A DNA stretch of 64,000 nucleotides, taken from assembly GCA_007844125.1 (NCBI GenBank), contig CM017556.1, positions 19,212,110 through 19,276,109 of the forward strand. The letters are read 5' to 3'. Made by a program: the position numbers and the translations under genes. The DNA comes from Sinonovacula constricta. Its lineage: Eukaryota > Mollusca > Bivalvia > Cardiida > Solecurtidae. How positions within the stretch are numbered: position 1 is the first letter of the stretch; each line of letters begins with the position of its first letter. Below the pieces are notes generated by a model that saw nothing but the letters and a program-made list of their open reading frames with translations, did no database searches and was not told the origin of the DNA. Below are positions 22,601 through 34,086 of this stretch, one piece after another.

Positions 22601-25600
22601 GAATACATTATCGGCCTACTGTTTCAGAGTGGGGAGGGACGATCAATGATGTCAGACTAGATAACTCCCTGGACACGAAGAAACTCTGTTTAAACTGTAA
22701 GGAAGCAGTCCATTACAGTTTAATGGTGAAACAAAAGGAAGCCTTCTTACATGATTCATCCAAGTCAGAAAACAACAACATTATAATAAAAGCTTTTGCT
22801 CCTTATAGAAATAAAAAGCTGCACATTCATTCATGTCCTTTTACTTGATGCTAAGCTTTTCAAAATCATGTAATATCCTTAAATGAAGCAAACTGAAGCA
22901 ACAGAAGAAGCTGACAGTTCACATTCACAAGTGAATGCACAACTTTAAGCATACTATAATTTCAACGTGAATAAAAACATATGCCCCCGAAGTCATGTCC
23001 AGTAAAGCAGATTTTGTAATTGTCAAGAAGGTATTTGAGTTATTAAAAAGACAAAAGCATTAGATTTATGTATATAACCATATTGAATTTTTATAAGATC
23101 TTGAACCAATTTATGTGACAGGGGCTTTTTCAAAACTTAGAATACTAGGAAAAGACAGAAGGGAGTTTACTTATAATACTTTTTTTTACTATCTGACCTA
23201 TATGATGGGTTGTTAGTTCCATAACAAACATCTAAATCTTTTTGTTGTTTTCTGCATCAACATTAGTTTGTTTTTTACTGTTACTATATGCCGTGGTGCA
23301 ATTCATTACATAAAGTGCAGGAATACTAACCCACAAGGTAGCCTGGTGGATCCCATGCCAGGATAAACTCCACTATACCTCTTCTGCTCTCAAATGGCAT
23401 CTTAGTTTTTGATCCCACCGAATGGTGGCAAGACAATAACAATTTCAAACACTTGTTCAACAATGGTTACTATGGCAACTATAATGTTCTTCCTTTAGGA
23501 AACGTCAACATCTACCACAACCCTTCAAGGAACTTAATTTTCTCTTTATTGCGCTTGCCATCAATGCCACAGGAAGCAGCCTCCTTATCCTCTGTGAGCG
23601 TACCAAGAGTTTGAGGATGAATAAAATAATTCTTACAGGAAAGTGCTGTTTAATTATTTAATGAAATGGTACATTTCAAAAAAGAAAACTTGAAGTCCAT
23701 CTCTTCAAAGAAAACTAAAATGACCTTCCTTGGAGAAAACTAAAAATGCATTTTTAAAAGTGAATTTGTACTCCTAAAAGGAAACTAAATATTTATTCCT
23801 TGAAGGAAACTTCACTTGAATTATTTAAAAGAACATTAAAGCTGCATTAGTTAACAAATTTATGTAAATGCATGACAATAATTTCAGGTAAAGGTGCCAC
23901 ATGTATTGCGGTTTCAGACAGAGACAAAAAGTTACTTCCAGGTTGACAGTAGTAACATGTTGATTTGAACTACAATAAATTAAGTTGTTTACAATTTTAG
24001 CAACCAGAGCATTGTTTGATTACTGGTATCCTTTAAAGTATATCACGCAGTGCAGCAAATGAACTCCTTACACTAACACTAAAATAAGTTACATAAACAA
24101 TTAATTTTTTTTCCATATAAAATGACAACAATAGTTCCATAAATATTTTGTTTCCTACAGACTTGGTGCAAGATGGTTGGTCCCAATAACAGATAGGCAT
24201 ATCACTGACTCAGCATGAATCATGGCCCTTTCATGACGCCATGGAACTACAAGAGCTGTTACACAGAATGACATCAGACCAGAATTTTGCCCTGACTCCT
24301 GAGAAATTCATCAATCAATACATCTTATTTAATTTCTTTTCCCTTTATACCTTTGCCTATTGAAATGAGCAAAACAAAATTTCCCCAGGTGCAAATTAAC
24401 ATATTCTGTGCTAATCACATTAAAGATAATATCAACCAAACACACAGACTGGAAAACATATAAGATATCCAAAGATTCACAAGCACCACTTCATAAAGTC
24501 CACAATCTGATCAGCCCAGAATTAACTCCTTCTAACCAAACTAACAAGAAAGAGTTGAACAACATCAGTTACCACAATGTAACTGCAATTGTTTACTGCC
24601 TGGCATCTTCTGTCTACTGCAGGAATGCATGTTCTATCTGTCTCCTCCATGTACACAGACTGTGTGCTGGCATGCCACTGATCAAAGGTGATTAATTAAC
24701 AATCAATTAACCAACAATGCAGCATCACAACAAGTACCTGCCTACACTAATTATGTGCAGTCAAATGTGTGTACTATTATAAATCTCAGTCAACAATAAT
24801 CATCTTAAGAATAGAAAATTGTGACAATAAATTACATAAATTTGAATTAAATCAATAACTTGATTTGCAATCACAGAACTAAGAGACCAGAATTAACATA
24901 CAAATGAGTCACCTTTCTCGAGAAATGTAACTGCTGAACCTGCTAATGCACCATGGCAAGGAAAAATTTGAAGCTAAAATTATGCACAAAAACATCATTT
25001 AGTATATAACTTTCAAATATGGGATAGAAATAAAAAAAATATTATAGATTCTGAGTCATTACAAATACCAACACTAAATGGACCACAAACAGTGCAGCCT
25101 ACAACTGTGTAAAATGATATCAGATATATTCTGTGTACAAAGTAAAATAATCATTTTGCATCCCTTAACTAAGTTTTGGATATGACTAAAAAAATATATC
25201 ACATCTCAATTTTACATTCTACTTTTATTTAACAGCCAGACCTAAATAATAGATAATTAAGACATTTCCTTTATGTTTGTTATTGTTTATAGATTACAAT
25301 AACTGCACATGAGCTGGTCTCAATTTTTTGTGTTATAGCTCTATTGTCATTTAGACAGCAAAGCAAGGACATTCCACCATCATCATAACAACTAAGAATG
25401 CTTTCTTTGTCTAGAATATTTAACACACTCTGAAACAAAAGTTCCAATTTTCTTTGAAATCACTATTTCCAAGTGAAGCAACACTGTGAAGGCAAAGATT
25501 TTTAAGTGTTTTGACGTACTGAAGTAACTAAAGGTTGTAATTGCAGCAATATCTTTATATAACAACTTTTAACTAAGCTGACATAGGCTTAGTAAGTAAT

Positions 25601-25857
25601 AAGCTTGAAAATCTTAAAAAGAAACTGCATACTGGCAAGAAACTGGGTATCACAGCTAATCTTTAGATTTACTTATCTCCTCATCAAATATACAAAATAT
25701 GCCTAATAGGACTGTACAATGGCTTACATATTTTCCTAACTGGAAAACAACAGTACTATGAAGATTTTGGAACATTTCCTTGCAGTGCTATATAACAACT
25801 GACCAACTGGACAGACTAGCTGGACATAGAAAGATATACAGAGAGAGAGACCCTTAC
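19649..25857. other. Six-kilobase intron of the MAP7-family gene
   Basis: Mostly AT-rich unique sequence. A fragment at 21930-21990 (ATCACACCCAGTCACATTAG) matches the tail of the 7.4-kb SINE family, and a possible B-box remnant lies near 22264. Open frames at 20260-20520 and 22567-22848 have no recognisable domain, no convincing splice context and no homology I know, and are not called. Confidence 0.6.
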
Positions 25858-26007
25858 CCATCATAGACTCTGCGCCCGAATGTAAGCCCCCACCAACCCC
25901 TTTGGTGTTGAGGTCGCTATTGGATGAAAACTCTGGGTTCTTCTTGTGGTAGAGAGCCCCCATGGACTGGGAGAGTTTTTTAGAGGGTGGATTCTCCATG
26001 GGGTAGC
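25858..26007 (-). CDS. MAP7: MAP7-family gene, exon 4 (linker)
   Basis: It encodes residues 206-255 plus one base, from GYPMENPPSKKLSQSMG through HKKNPEFSSNSDL to a Gly-rich stretch ending GAESMM. It is predicted disordered linker with Ser/Thr sites and no catalytic motif. The acceptor has a C-run (CCCCCCAG|GC) and the donor is ATGG|GTAAGG, both near consensus. It is symmetric (phase 1 in, phase 1 out, 150 nt), so skipping it would keep the frame. It may therefore be alternatively spliced. Confidence 0.85.
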
Positions 26008-26907
26008 CTGGGGGGAACAAAGCGGTACAACACAATGCATCTCATGCAGAATAAAAATGGCAACAAATGCAAATATACAAAAAAGAATGAAGTGCAAACT
26101 ATGGTTAAGACAAAATATGAATTTGACTAAAAGTTAAATAAAAGGACAAAATGCAAAGAAATGTCAAAATGCAGAATTAAACTTAATAATATGTCAAAAT
26201 GCAAAGTAATTTAAAAATGCATAAAGTATAAATGCAACTTAAATTTGAGCAATAAAATGTTAAATAAAAGTTAAAAATGCAAAATAATAGCAAAATGTAC
26301 TAAAGAACATTGCAACTGAAATAATGTGTTACAGCACAGAATTAAAATGCAAAATACTGGCAAAATGCACTAATGCACTAAAACAGGACATAAAATAAGA
26401 AAATATATTGGCAACATGTTATTCAACAGATTATCTAATACAAGCCTAAATGCAAAATAACAGCTAGATGTACCATACAGACTGTTTCTTTTCAAGAAAT
26501 GTTAATTAAAACTAATTAAAACTAAGATGCAACAAAGACAGATTTCAATAAGCAGAGAAACTTTAAATGACATTTTTGTGTCTGCATATTAGTTAATTAA
26601 ATATGCGTGGTTTAGTGCAGGAGATAACCTGAATAAAACTGAAATCAAATTAATAGGGACACAGTGAAAGTTATTAATAAAAGCAAATATAAAACTTCTT
26701 TCTAGAACTTAAATAGACGAAACTTTAAATTTCTCTGTGCTTAAAAAGACACATAGCAAAATAACATATAAAACTCAGTTGGGTTAATGTTAGTATGGGT
26801 GTTAAAAAGCAAACACACAAGCATGGTTAATGGAATGGTGAACAGTCAGAGGAACGTTGCTACAAACACCACACCAAATAAATACTTATTCTACATATAA
26901 CAAAAGA

Positions 26908-26977
26908 AAGGTTGGAGCAGTCAGTTGGTTCCAACACCGATGAAGGTTGGAGCAGTCAGTTAGTTCAAACACCGATG
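26908..26977 (+). repeat. 35-bp tandem duplication
   Basis: AAGGTTGGAGCAGTCAGTT starts at 26908 and again at 26943; the two 35-bp copies differ at a few bases, and a third partial copy follows. Confidence 0.9.
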
Positions 26978-27950
26978 CAGGTTGAAGTTGACATTGCGCT
27001 TAAGTGTATTTTAGCAAAATTTGAGTCAAAGGCTTCTGCAAAACTATAAATATATAGAGGATCTCACAATAGTTGTCATTCAATTCAAACATTTATTAAA
27101 TGAGTTCAGGATTCGTTATAGTAAGTGAGCCTATGGTGAGATTACTATCACTTTTCCTGGACGAGATGCGTAAATGTTTGTACTAAATGAAGAGTGTAAG
27201 CTTATTTTTATAACATGATTTTAACCGACAACATACAATTTTACGAAATTTTACCAGAATACTTTGCGAAATCCATGACGTAATCAATAAAAAAGCTGTA
27301 TTACACTAGTGTAATATAACAAAATATGTAATGGATGTATTAAATGGAAAATAAAGGGAACCATGTGATAAAAGTATGTTTACTGTTTCTCTAGTTAAAG
27401 AGTTAAAATCTTTGTTTATCTTTGTTTAAAGTTGCAACACAACTAAATTGAACATTGCAATACGATCCCACAATTTCTTATTGTCAAAATAAATATTCTG
27501 TATTACTTTCTGGTATTAGAACAGTGCAGAACAGTCTCAATCATAACAGAAGGATTAGGATCAAATTAAAATGCTCATTTCAAAGAATTTTTAATGTTAG
27601 AGTTGGATGACAACAACACAAAATTCAAATAAGGAAACACAAGAAGAAAACAGTAAAGTAGATTAAGAGTACTGAAGGAAAATGTAAATATGTATGCTTT
27701 GGTGAATATTAGTTAAAGATGGCATTGTTCTAGTCATTTATCTGTTTGGTCTGACTGTGATTATGTAGATGTGAATTCTCTAGTACTTACAAGATCATGT
27801 TATCTAAGATGCCTTGTGTAATTCTTGTGTGTTTTTTCTTGCCAAAGTGTTCATTGTTTTTAAACTAAATGTCCATAAAAATGTTTGTTTTTCTTGCTAT
27901 TCAATATGGAAAATATTGTTGCAAAACGAGGTTGCCAAGCTACATTACAT

Positions 27951-28098
27951 GCTGTTGTCGTCAATCAAACATAGACACACAAGCATCTAGCTCTAAATTG
28001 CTCTTGTCGTCAACCAAACATAGACACACAAGCATCTAGCTCTAAATTGCTCTTGTCGTCAACCAAACATGGGCACACAAGCACCTACGTGTAGCTCT
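27951..28098 (+). repeat. 49-bp tandem repeat, three copies
   Basis: GCT(G/C)TTGTCGTCAA(T/C)CAAAC begins at 27951, 28000 and 28049. The first two copies are nearly identical over 49 bp and the third is diverged. Confidence 0.9.
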
Positions 28099-29567
28099 AC
28101 AAGTGCTCTTCAATTCTTCACACTGTATAAGATTCACAAACATTTAACATAGTTACAAACTATTACAAGTATTGACCATAACCCTTGAAGCTAGCCCTAT
28201 CAAATCCTAAGCTGGTGCTATGATTCTATTATTTCAATATATGCTAGAGGAAATCTAAGGAAAGGTTTTAACAAAGATAACAATATTCAGTTTACCAACC
28301 AACCATTTAAGTGTTAAAAAAAGACAACTGTTCAACATTATGCTATAAATCAAACTTCAGGTTAAACCAAACAAGAGGCTTGACATATATTTGTTGCAAA
28401 ACATAAATTTTGTCAATAATATGTTTAATAGAATTTATATTTGTTTATGAGCACCTTACTTAAGAAAAAGCTGTCTTATTCTTTGTTAACATTGGGTCTT
28501 TGCCATTATTAATTTGTTTAACAAAAAACTAATAGCAACAATTTTGACATCTTCTGTCTACCCACTAAGCATTTTCACTGACTGTTTAAAATGTATTTTA
28601 ACTTTTGAAAGCAATTCAGTTATTTCCGTCAAGTTCCTTTCAGGACAATCGTTTTTAATGCCAGAGGCTAAAAATAATCTTATTAGTGTTTTAAAAGTCA
28701 TGTTTTGAGAAAGGTTGGTTAGAAAAATGAAGCTATAAGCAATTAGTATTCAAAGATTTTTTTCAGAGCAAATGATAAAAAGATGCATTTTACCATACAC
28801 AAAGATTATTATCAAACATAAGTTTAACATCATCATTCAAATTATAATGCAGGTATTTTGACTGTATTCTGATGATATATGTTTTTTGGCATACTTAAAT
28901 TTTAACCAGCTTAGCATTAAAATGGTCATGCTGGGCAAACAAGGTAGCTTGGACATGCACACTTTGCTGCTAGGTCTCTGGCAATGTATCAAGTAACCAC
29001 TGACTAAGGTGGTTAGTATTTGTTTCAATAATTAAGAGTATGTATTGGTAAATTACCAATGTTGCTGAACATTGGTTAATTGAATCCTTTGCTCTGAAAA
29101 TCATCTAATATACACTAGTATATAAGTAAAGAAGAAGAAGAAGAGTTAGAAAGATAACAACATGTCATGTCACTAAACAGGCTTTTAACCTGAAGAACTT
29201 CTGTAAAATAGATAACAATATTAGGTACACAATGCACAAGACTTCTCAATACAGGGGTAGAAATTCAGATGCAATATTTCTATTGAGTTGAAAATATTGG
29301 AACTGTTTAAGTGCGGAAATGTGTTGTTGTTTTTAATAAATTAAATTATTTTGTTGCTAATCTTCTCTTCAATGAGGTTTTTGAGATAATTTTCTTTTAT
29401 TACTTTTTATTTCTATTTTGTGTGGCAAATAATTTTCAGATGTATTGAAGTGAGATGTTTTCAATAGTCTCTGACGCATGGGTTATCTATACTTTTATAT
29501 AAAAACTTCTGTTATTAATGTATTAGTATTTTATTACAAATGTATCTCTCTGATTTTTTAATTGTTA

Positions 29568-29700
29568 CCTTTTTATTATCAGTTTTTCCCAATTTTTTAC
29601 ATTGTTATTATCCCTTTTTATTATCTGTTTTTCTAATGATTTACATTATTATGATCATTTTTTTATTAGCTGTTTTCCTGATATTTTACATTTTTATGAT
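29568..29700 (+). repeat. 44-bp degenerate AT-rich tandem repeat, three copies
   Basis: CCTTTTTATTAT-type starts at 29568, 29612 and 29656, each unit ending TTACATT.TTAT(G/T)AT. Confidence 0.8.
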
Positions 29701-30089
29701 CATATAGCAGTCAGTTAGCTTAAACAAAATATATTTATTTAAGTGATACATCCCTGCTAAAGCATGCTAGCAAAGAGTGAGTTCATTATGATTATTAACA
29801 GACCAAAACTGCATTAACTGTATAGCAATTTTCTAAGCATGATTAAGTTACTCACTCAAAACATGACGGCCCAGTGCATCAAGAAAAGATAGAAGGCTTG
29901 CTAGCTGATATGAAACTCTCTATGTACGTTTTCAAATCTAAATGTTGAATCCTACAGCAGACCCTTATATTGCCAAGAACTAAACAAAATTCCATTTAAA
30001 GTATGCAAGAACTTCTGTTATTATTATTTTATTTTTGGTCATTCAGGTAAAACAGTTGTTGCTTAACTAGATGGATTGTCTTGACTAGA

Positions 30090-30185
30090 AACATTTATGA
30101 TAAAACAGGTTTTAAGGTTCAAACCCAGGACCCTCTGATCCTGAGACTAATGCCTTGACCACTCACCCATAAAACCTGGCTGGCA
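30090..30185 (-). mobile_element. SINE head remnant
   Basis: Minus strand: an A-box-like TGAGTGGTCAAGGCATTAG, an anticodon-arm-like CTCAGGATCAGAGGG and a B-box-like GGTTTGAACC (near 30125-30116), at tRNA-like spacing. Confidence 0.6.
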
Positions 30186-31562
30186 TAATTATTCACTTAT
30201 TATGTATACCAACAAACATGACTGTAATACATAATCATCTGATTGCATATGTTTGGAGCATGACGGCTGTTTGCAGGGAGACAGTTAATGACTGGGATGC
30301 GTCTGTGAGAGTGGCCATAATGAATTGTCATGAGGCCCTCTCTAGACATCAATATATCTTAGGGGAGGTTACTCTATCAACACTCCTCTCAAACAATGCA
30401 GCACATGATTCTATAGCTGGCTGGTCAATGATTTAGTGCAGATTGACTGATATGTCTAAGGTTTGTAAAAGTAATCATGGAATGTGAAGCAATCTGCATT
30501 ATGGACTGTTTCAGGAAAAAAAAAATTCTACCACTCAATTAAACCCAGGGAAGTGTTCTTTAAATAGATGCTTTTCAATTTCAATTTGTTACTATAAGAT
30601 CATTAAAAAAGGCTTTACTGTTATGATTTTTCAAATAAAAAGCTACACGTGTTTTAATCGATGGTGTAAACCAGAAATTGCTCAAATACATTGCAACAGA
30701 TTTTAATAGTACTGAGCGTAATGGAATATGCTTGGTATGTGTTTTCGAAAGGGATTGTTGTTTTGAATATTGATCAATTGAATATAAATATTTATGATGT
30801 AGCAGTAACGCAGCTGTTCTGTGGAATAATCATAAGTATTTAATTGGCTAATGGAAGTTGTTGATATTTAATCTCAAATGTTATCATTTCCATTGTTTTA
30901 TCCCACAGTTCAACACCAATTACGTTTTGTTCCATCTGTATTTTATTCCAAGTGTACAAGGTTTACTATTGCTAGGGAAGTTTCCCCCCTAATGCTACCC
31001 TAACAAGATTGTTAAAATTTAATTAGGTAAAAGGTTTCAGAGGTAATAGACTGGGCGCCATAGATTTCTGGACAGGATAAGAGAAATAAATGTATTGCCC
31101 CTAAACCATAGTATTGCCATTGTTAAACCAAATGAAAATGGGAAATTTTATAAGGACTTAAAGATACCATCCCCAAAACAGAAATGGGAACATGACAAAA
31201 TCAATCAATGCATAAAAAAAAAATAACAAAAAAATTACTTAGAACTAATAATTTAACAACTAATATTTTCAATGTACTGTTTCCTATTTGAAATAATGTG
31301 CACGTACTTAACATTTTGATTCTTAAAATGAATTCAATTAAGTCTTTAAAAACTTAATAAGTAACAAGGCCTTTAAAAGACAATTAAAAAAATGGCAACA
31401 ACGCAAAAAGAATTTGAATAAGTTAATTTAGCACGACTTTTAATCAAAGTGTTTAATTCACCAACTTTAAGGGAAAACATTAAAATGACCTTGCATAAGT
31501 ATTTAGAATATTATATCTGACATGTTGTAAATCAGGAAGAGAGAGATAGAGATAGAACGTAC

Positions 31563-31854
31563 CCGTCCCCTGTGTGAGTTTGTTAATATCAATACAGCAG
31601 TGTCGGCGTACAACACTGCTTGCCGAGACTGCTCGCCGGTTAAAATATGAGTCATAGTCAGAGCTGTTAGGAGAGCGTCTAAGCGTGCTTTGTGATGAAG
31701 AACGGCGAGAATCTAGCGGGAGGCACACTTCACGTGGTGCCCGACTGCCAAACCCAAGCGCATGACGTCTCACACCTTTACGTCCCTGGGCCTTCCATTG
31801 CTCATATCGCGTCAGTCGTTCCTTTGCCTTGCTCAGAATGGCTTCCTTCTTCGC
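31563..31854 (-). CDS. MAP7: MAP7-family gene, exon 3 (end of coiled coil, Ser/Arg-rich linker)
   Basis: It encodes residues 109-205 plus one base. The first 27 residues (AKKEAILSKAKERLTRYEQW and on) finish the N-terminal helix. The rest is a basic, Ser-rich disordered stretch with SRRSSSQSTLRRSPNSSDYD and RRAVSASSVVRR. That composition is typical of the phosphoregulated linker after the MAP7 coiled coil. A Cys pair (HCCID) near the end is unusual here. The acceptor is CATTAG|GCG and the donor is ACGG|GTACG. Phase is 0 in and 1 out, matching both neighbours. Confidence 0.9.
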
Positions 31855-33138
31855 CTAATGTGTTAAATATAATGGAAAAAACAACATATCTTTAAAGTCT
31901 TAGGGAATGCCATGAAAAATTCCCAAGTATGATTTATCCAAAATGGAACTTTTCTTAGGAGTAACAAAGAATGTAAGTTAATTTATATAAGTGATATAAA
32001 AAATAATGTTGTTTTATCAAATTTTAGTATGGTTTTCTCCTGGCTTGATGTTAAATTACAATAATTTGAAATACTTATTTATTATTCTAAATTAGTGTTC
32101 AGGTTAAAATTAGTATTATTTGCCTTTCAAGTCATGCAGTTTAGAAAACAAAAATGTTTACATGCATGATTTTAATAACAGCAATTAAATTGACACAGCT
32201 GGAAATAATGCCTAGACTTTTGAGCTAATTTTTTCTCAAATGGATATTAAGATACTCTTTAAAAAAAGAAAACAACAAGAAACCATTTTAGAGCCTGGGT
32301 ATCACAGTTAAGCTCCCCAAATTGATTTGGAAGCAAGAATAAAAGCAAGTCAAAATCAAACACAAACAATAATTAAATATTATTGGCTTTAGTTAGATGC
32401 TGGATCTTGTATATTATAAAACTTTTGGATAACATTTCATAATGAATGTATGTAAACACACAAACCAAGATATTTTCCAGAAAGGAAAACCTTCTGGACG
32501 AGAGAAAGATAGATAAAAAGTATTACGCTGACAGTGTCATCATCGTATCAGTGTCATTTCCACTTTTTCTCATAACCAGGTATGTTCATATCAAGTTTGA
32601 ATCTCCATCTTGTGGTTTTCAATTTATTAGCTAGATAAGAAAAGCAAATTAAGGGAGACAACTATACAGTTAACTTAGATGTAGTTATTGTGATTACACT
32701 TATACTTATCACCTGGCATATATACACCAATTGGTACACAATCCATCCAGTAGTCTTCTTTGTCCCCAGACACTTATATATCAAGTTTGAAGTGACCCCA
32801 TGCTTTAGATTTTGTTCTTAACAACAAAAGAAAAAAATGATAAAGGGAGATAACTCTTAAGTTAGTGAAGATAAAGCTATAGTTTCTGTGCACTTCAACT
32901 CAGTCTCTCATTCAATATCTATCCAACTTTGTTTGAAGTCAATACATCAACACTATTAGAGCAATGCTTTGGCACACTTATATGGAGTGAAGGCCAGCCA
33001 GAAAAAGTAGCTCCAACCTTTGGAAAGCATAAAGTTAAAGTCAGGGCAAAGCGTATAGATGTCTTAAAACATTAAATTCTTGACCAGGTAGAAAAATATT
33101 AATTAGTCTTTTTTTATTAACTGTAAGAAAAAATTCAC
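31855..33138. other. Intron
   Basis: AT-rich; no exon or repeat recognised. A stretch with AAGGGAGA(C/T)AACT near 32653 and again near 32845 suggests a diverged local duplication. Confidence 0.6.
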
Positions 33139-33380
33139 CTTATCAATCTCTTCCTGTGTCTTTCTTCGTTCATCCACTTGTTTTCTCCTGTCTTCCTCTC
33201 TGCGTTTCAAGTCTTCTATCTTCCTACGGCGGGACTCCAGCTGTTTCTCTCTATTCTCCTGTGCTTGCCTCTGTTGTTCCCTCATCTCTTCTATCTTCTT
33301 CTGTCGCTCCTCAGCTAGTTTCTGCTGAGCCTGACGAATCTTTTCCTCCCTCTCACGCTCCTTCTCTCTCTTGGCAGGGT
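33139..33380 (-). CDS. MAP7: MAP7-family gene, exon 2 (N-terminal microtubule-binding coiled coil)
   Basis: It encodes residues 28-108, an almost pure charged helix that starts Asp-Pro-Ala-Lys-Arg-Glu and continues with EKIRQAQQKLAEERQKK and similar heptads to EEIDK. In MAP7/ensconsin proteins the first coiled coil binds the microtubule lattice and competes with tau-like MAPs. The position, Arg/Lys/Glu/Gln composition and length fit that region. The acceptor is CTTTGTAG|AC and the donor is AAG|GTGAAT. It enters in phase 1 and leaves in phase 0. The family assignment rests on the whole exon chain, above all the C-terminal domain. Alone, this exon could belong to any ER-rich coiled-coil protein. 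Confidence 0.92.
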
Positions 33381-34086
33381 CTACAAAGGTTAACAAATGA
33401 AATATTATTGAAGATATATACACTAGCTGATGAATGTTGAAAAGAAAAGATGACAGAGATTTTAAATTTAAAACATACATAAAATGTTTCGAAAAAAACA
33501 ACACAAAGCATGTAGATGAAGAAGCATAACATTTTATAAAAATATAAATAAATCAGCTTAATTGTTTTTACAAATGGCAGTGACTCTAATTTGTCCAAAG
33601 TATACATTTTTGATTAGTAAACAATCTTAAAATGAAACTACTCAAATTAACACACACGTATTTGACTTAAAATATTGAAGCTAATTGCTAATTAATTATA
33701 ACTTGTACTATAAAAATAGTAAAGAAACTCTGCTTCTTTTTTTTTAAAGTTCTAAATAGACTGTATTAGGAACTTAACATAAAGAAACATAAAGATATCT
33801 GTAAAAAAGCAAGAATTCAAGCAGATATGATTCCAGTGTAAAAAAGAACATATTTGTATTAAAAAATATGCCTGTTTCCTCTATATTTAGGCCATATATG
33901 CTTAATAAATAAGAACTTTAAAGCAGAAAATATCTTATAATCATAAAAATGAGCTACATAACTTTAATTGTTATTGATTAAAACAAGGAAATAAATATAA
34001 TCAATTAATGTTTAAAAATTGCAACACTTAATGTGTTTTATCAGGTATATAAGAATGTGTTCCTAAGGAACAAAGCAAAAATAAAC

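Larger units (their letters stand above)
26008..31562. other. Intron of the MAP7-family gene
   Basis: It contains an A-rich segment with recurring ATGCAAA strings (26040-26460), three small tandem repeats (26908, 27951, 29568) and a SINE head (30116-30185). The rest is AT-rich without signal. Confidence 0.6.

Noticed and set aside
22567..22848. 93-codon plus-strand ORF with CLNC
   Set aside because: A single CxxC is not a domain; no splice or promoter context and no recognised homology.
30218..30436. 72-codon plus-strand ORF next to a SINE head
   Set aside because: It looks protein-like in composition but has no domain or supporting splice structure.
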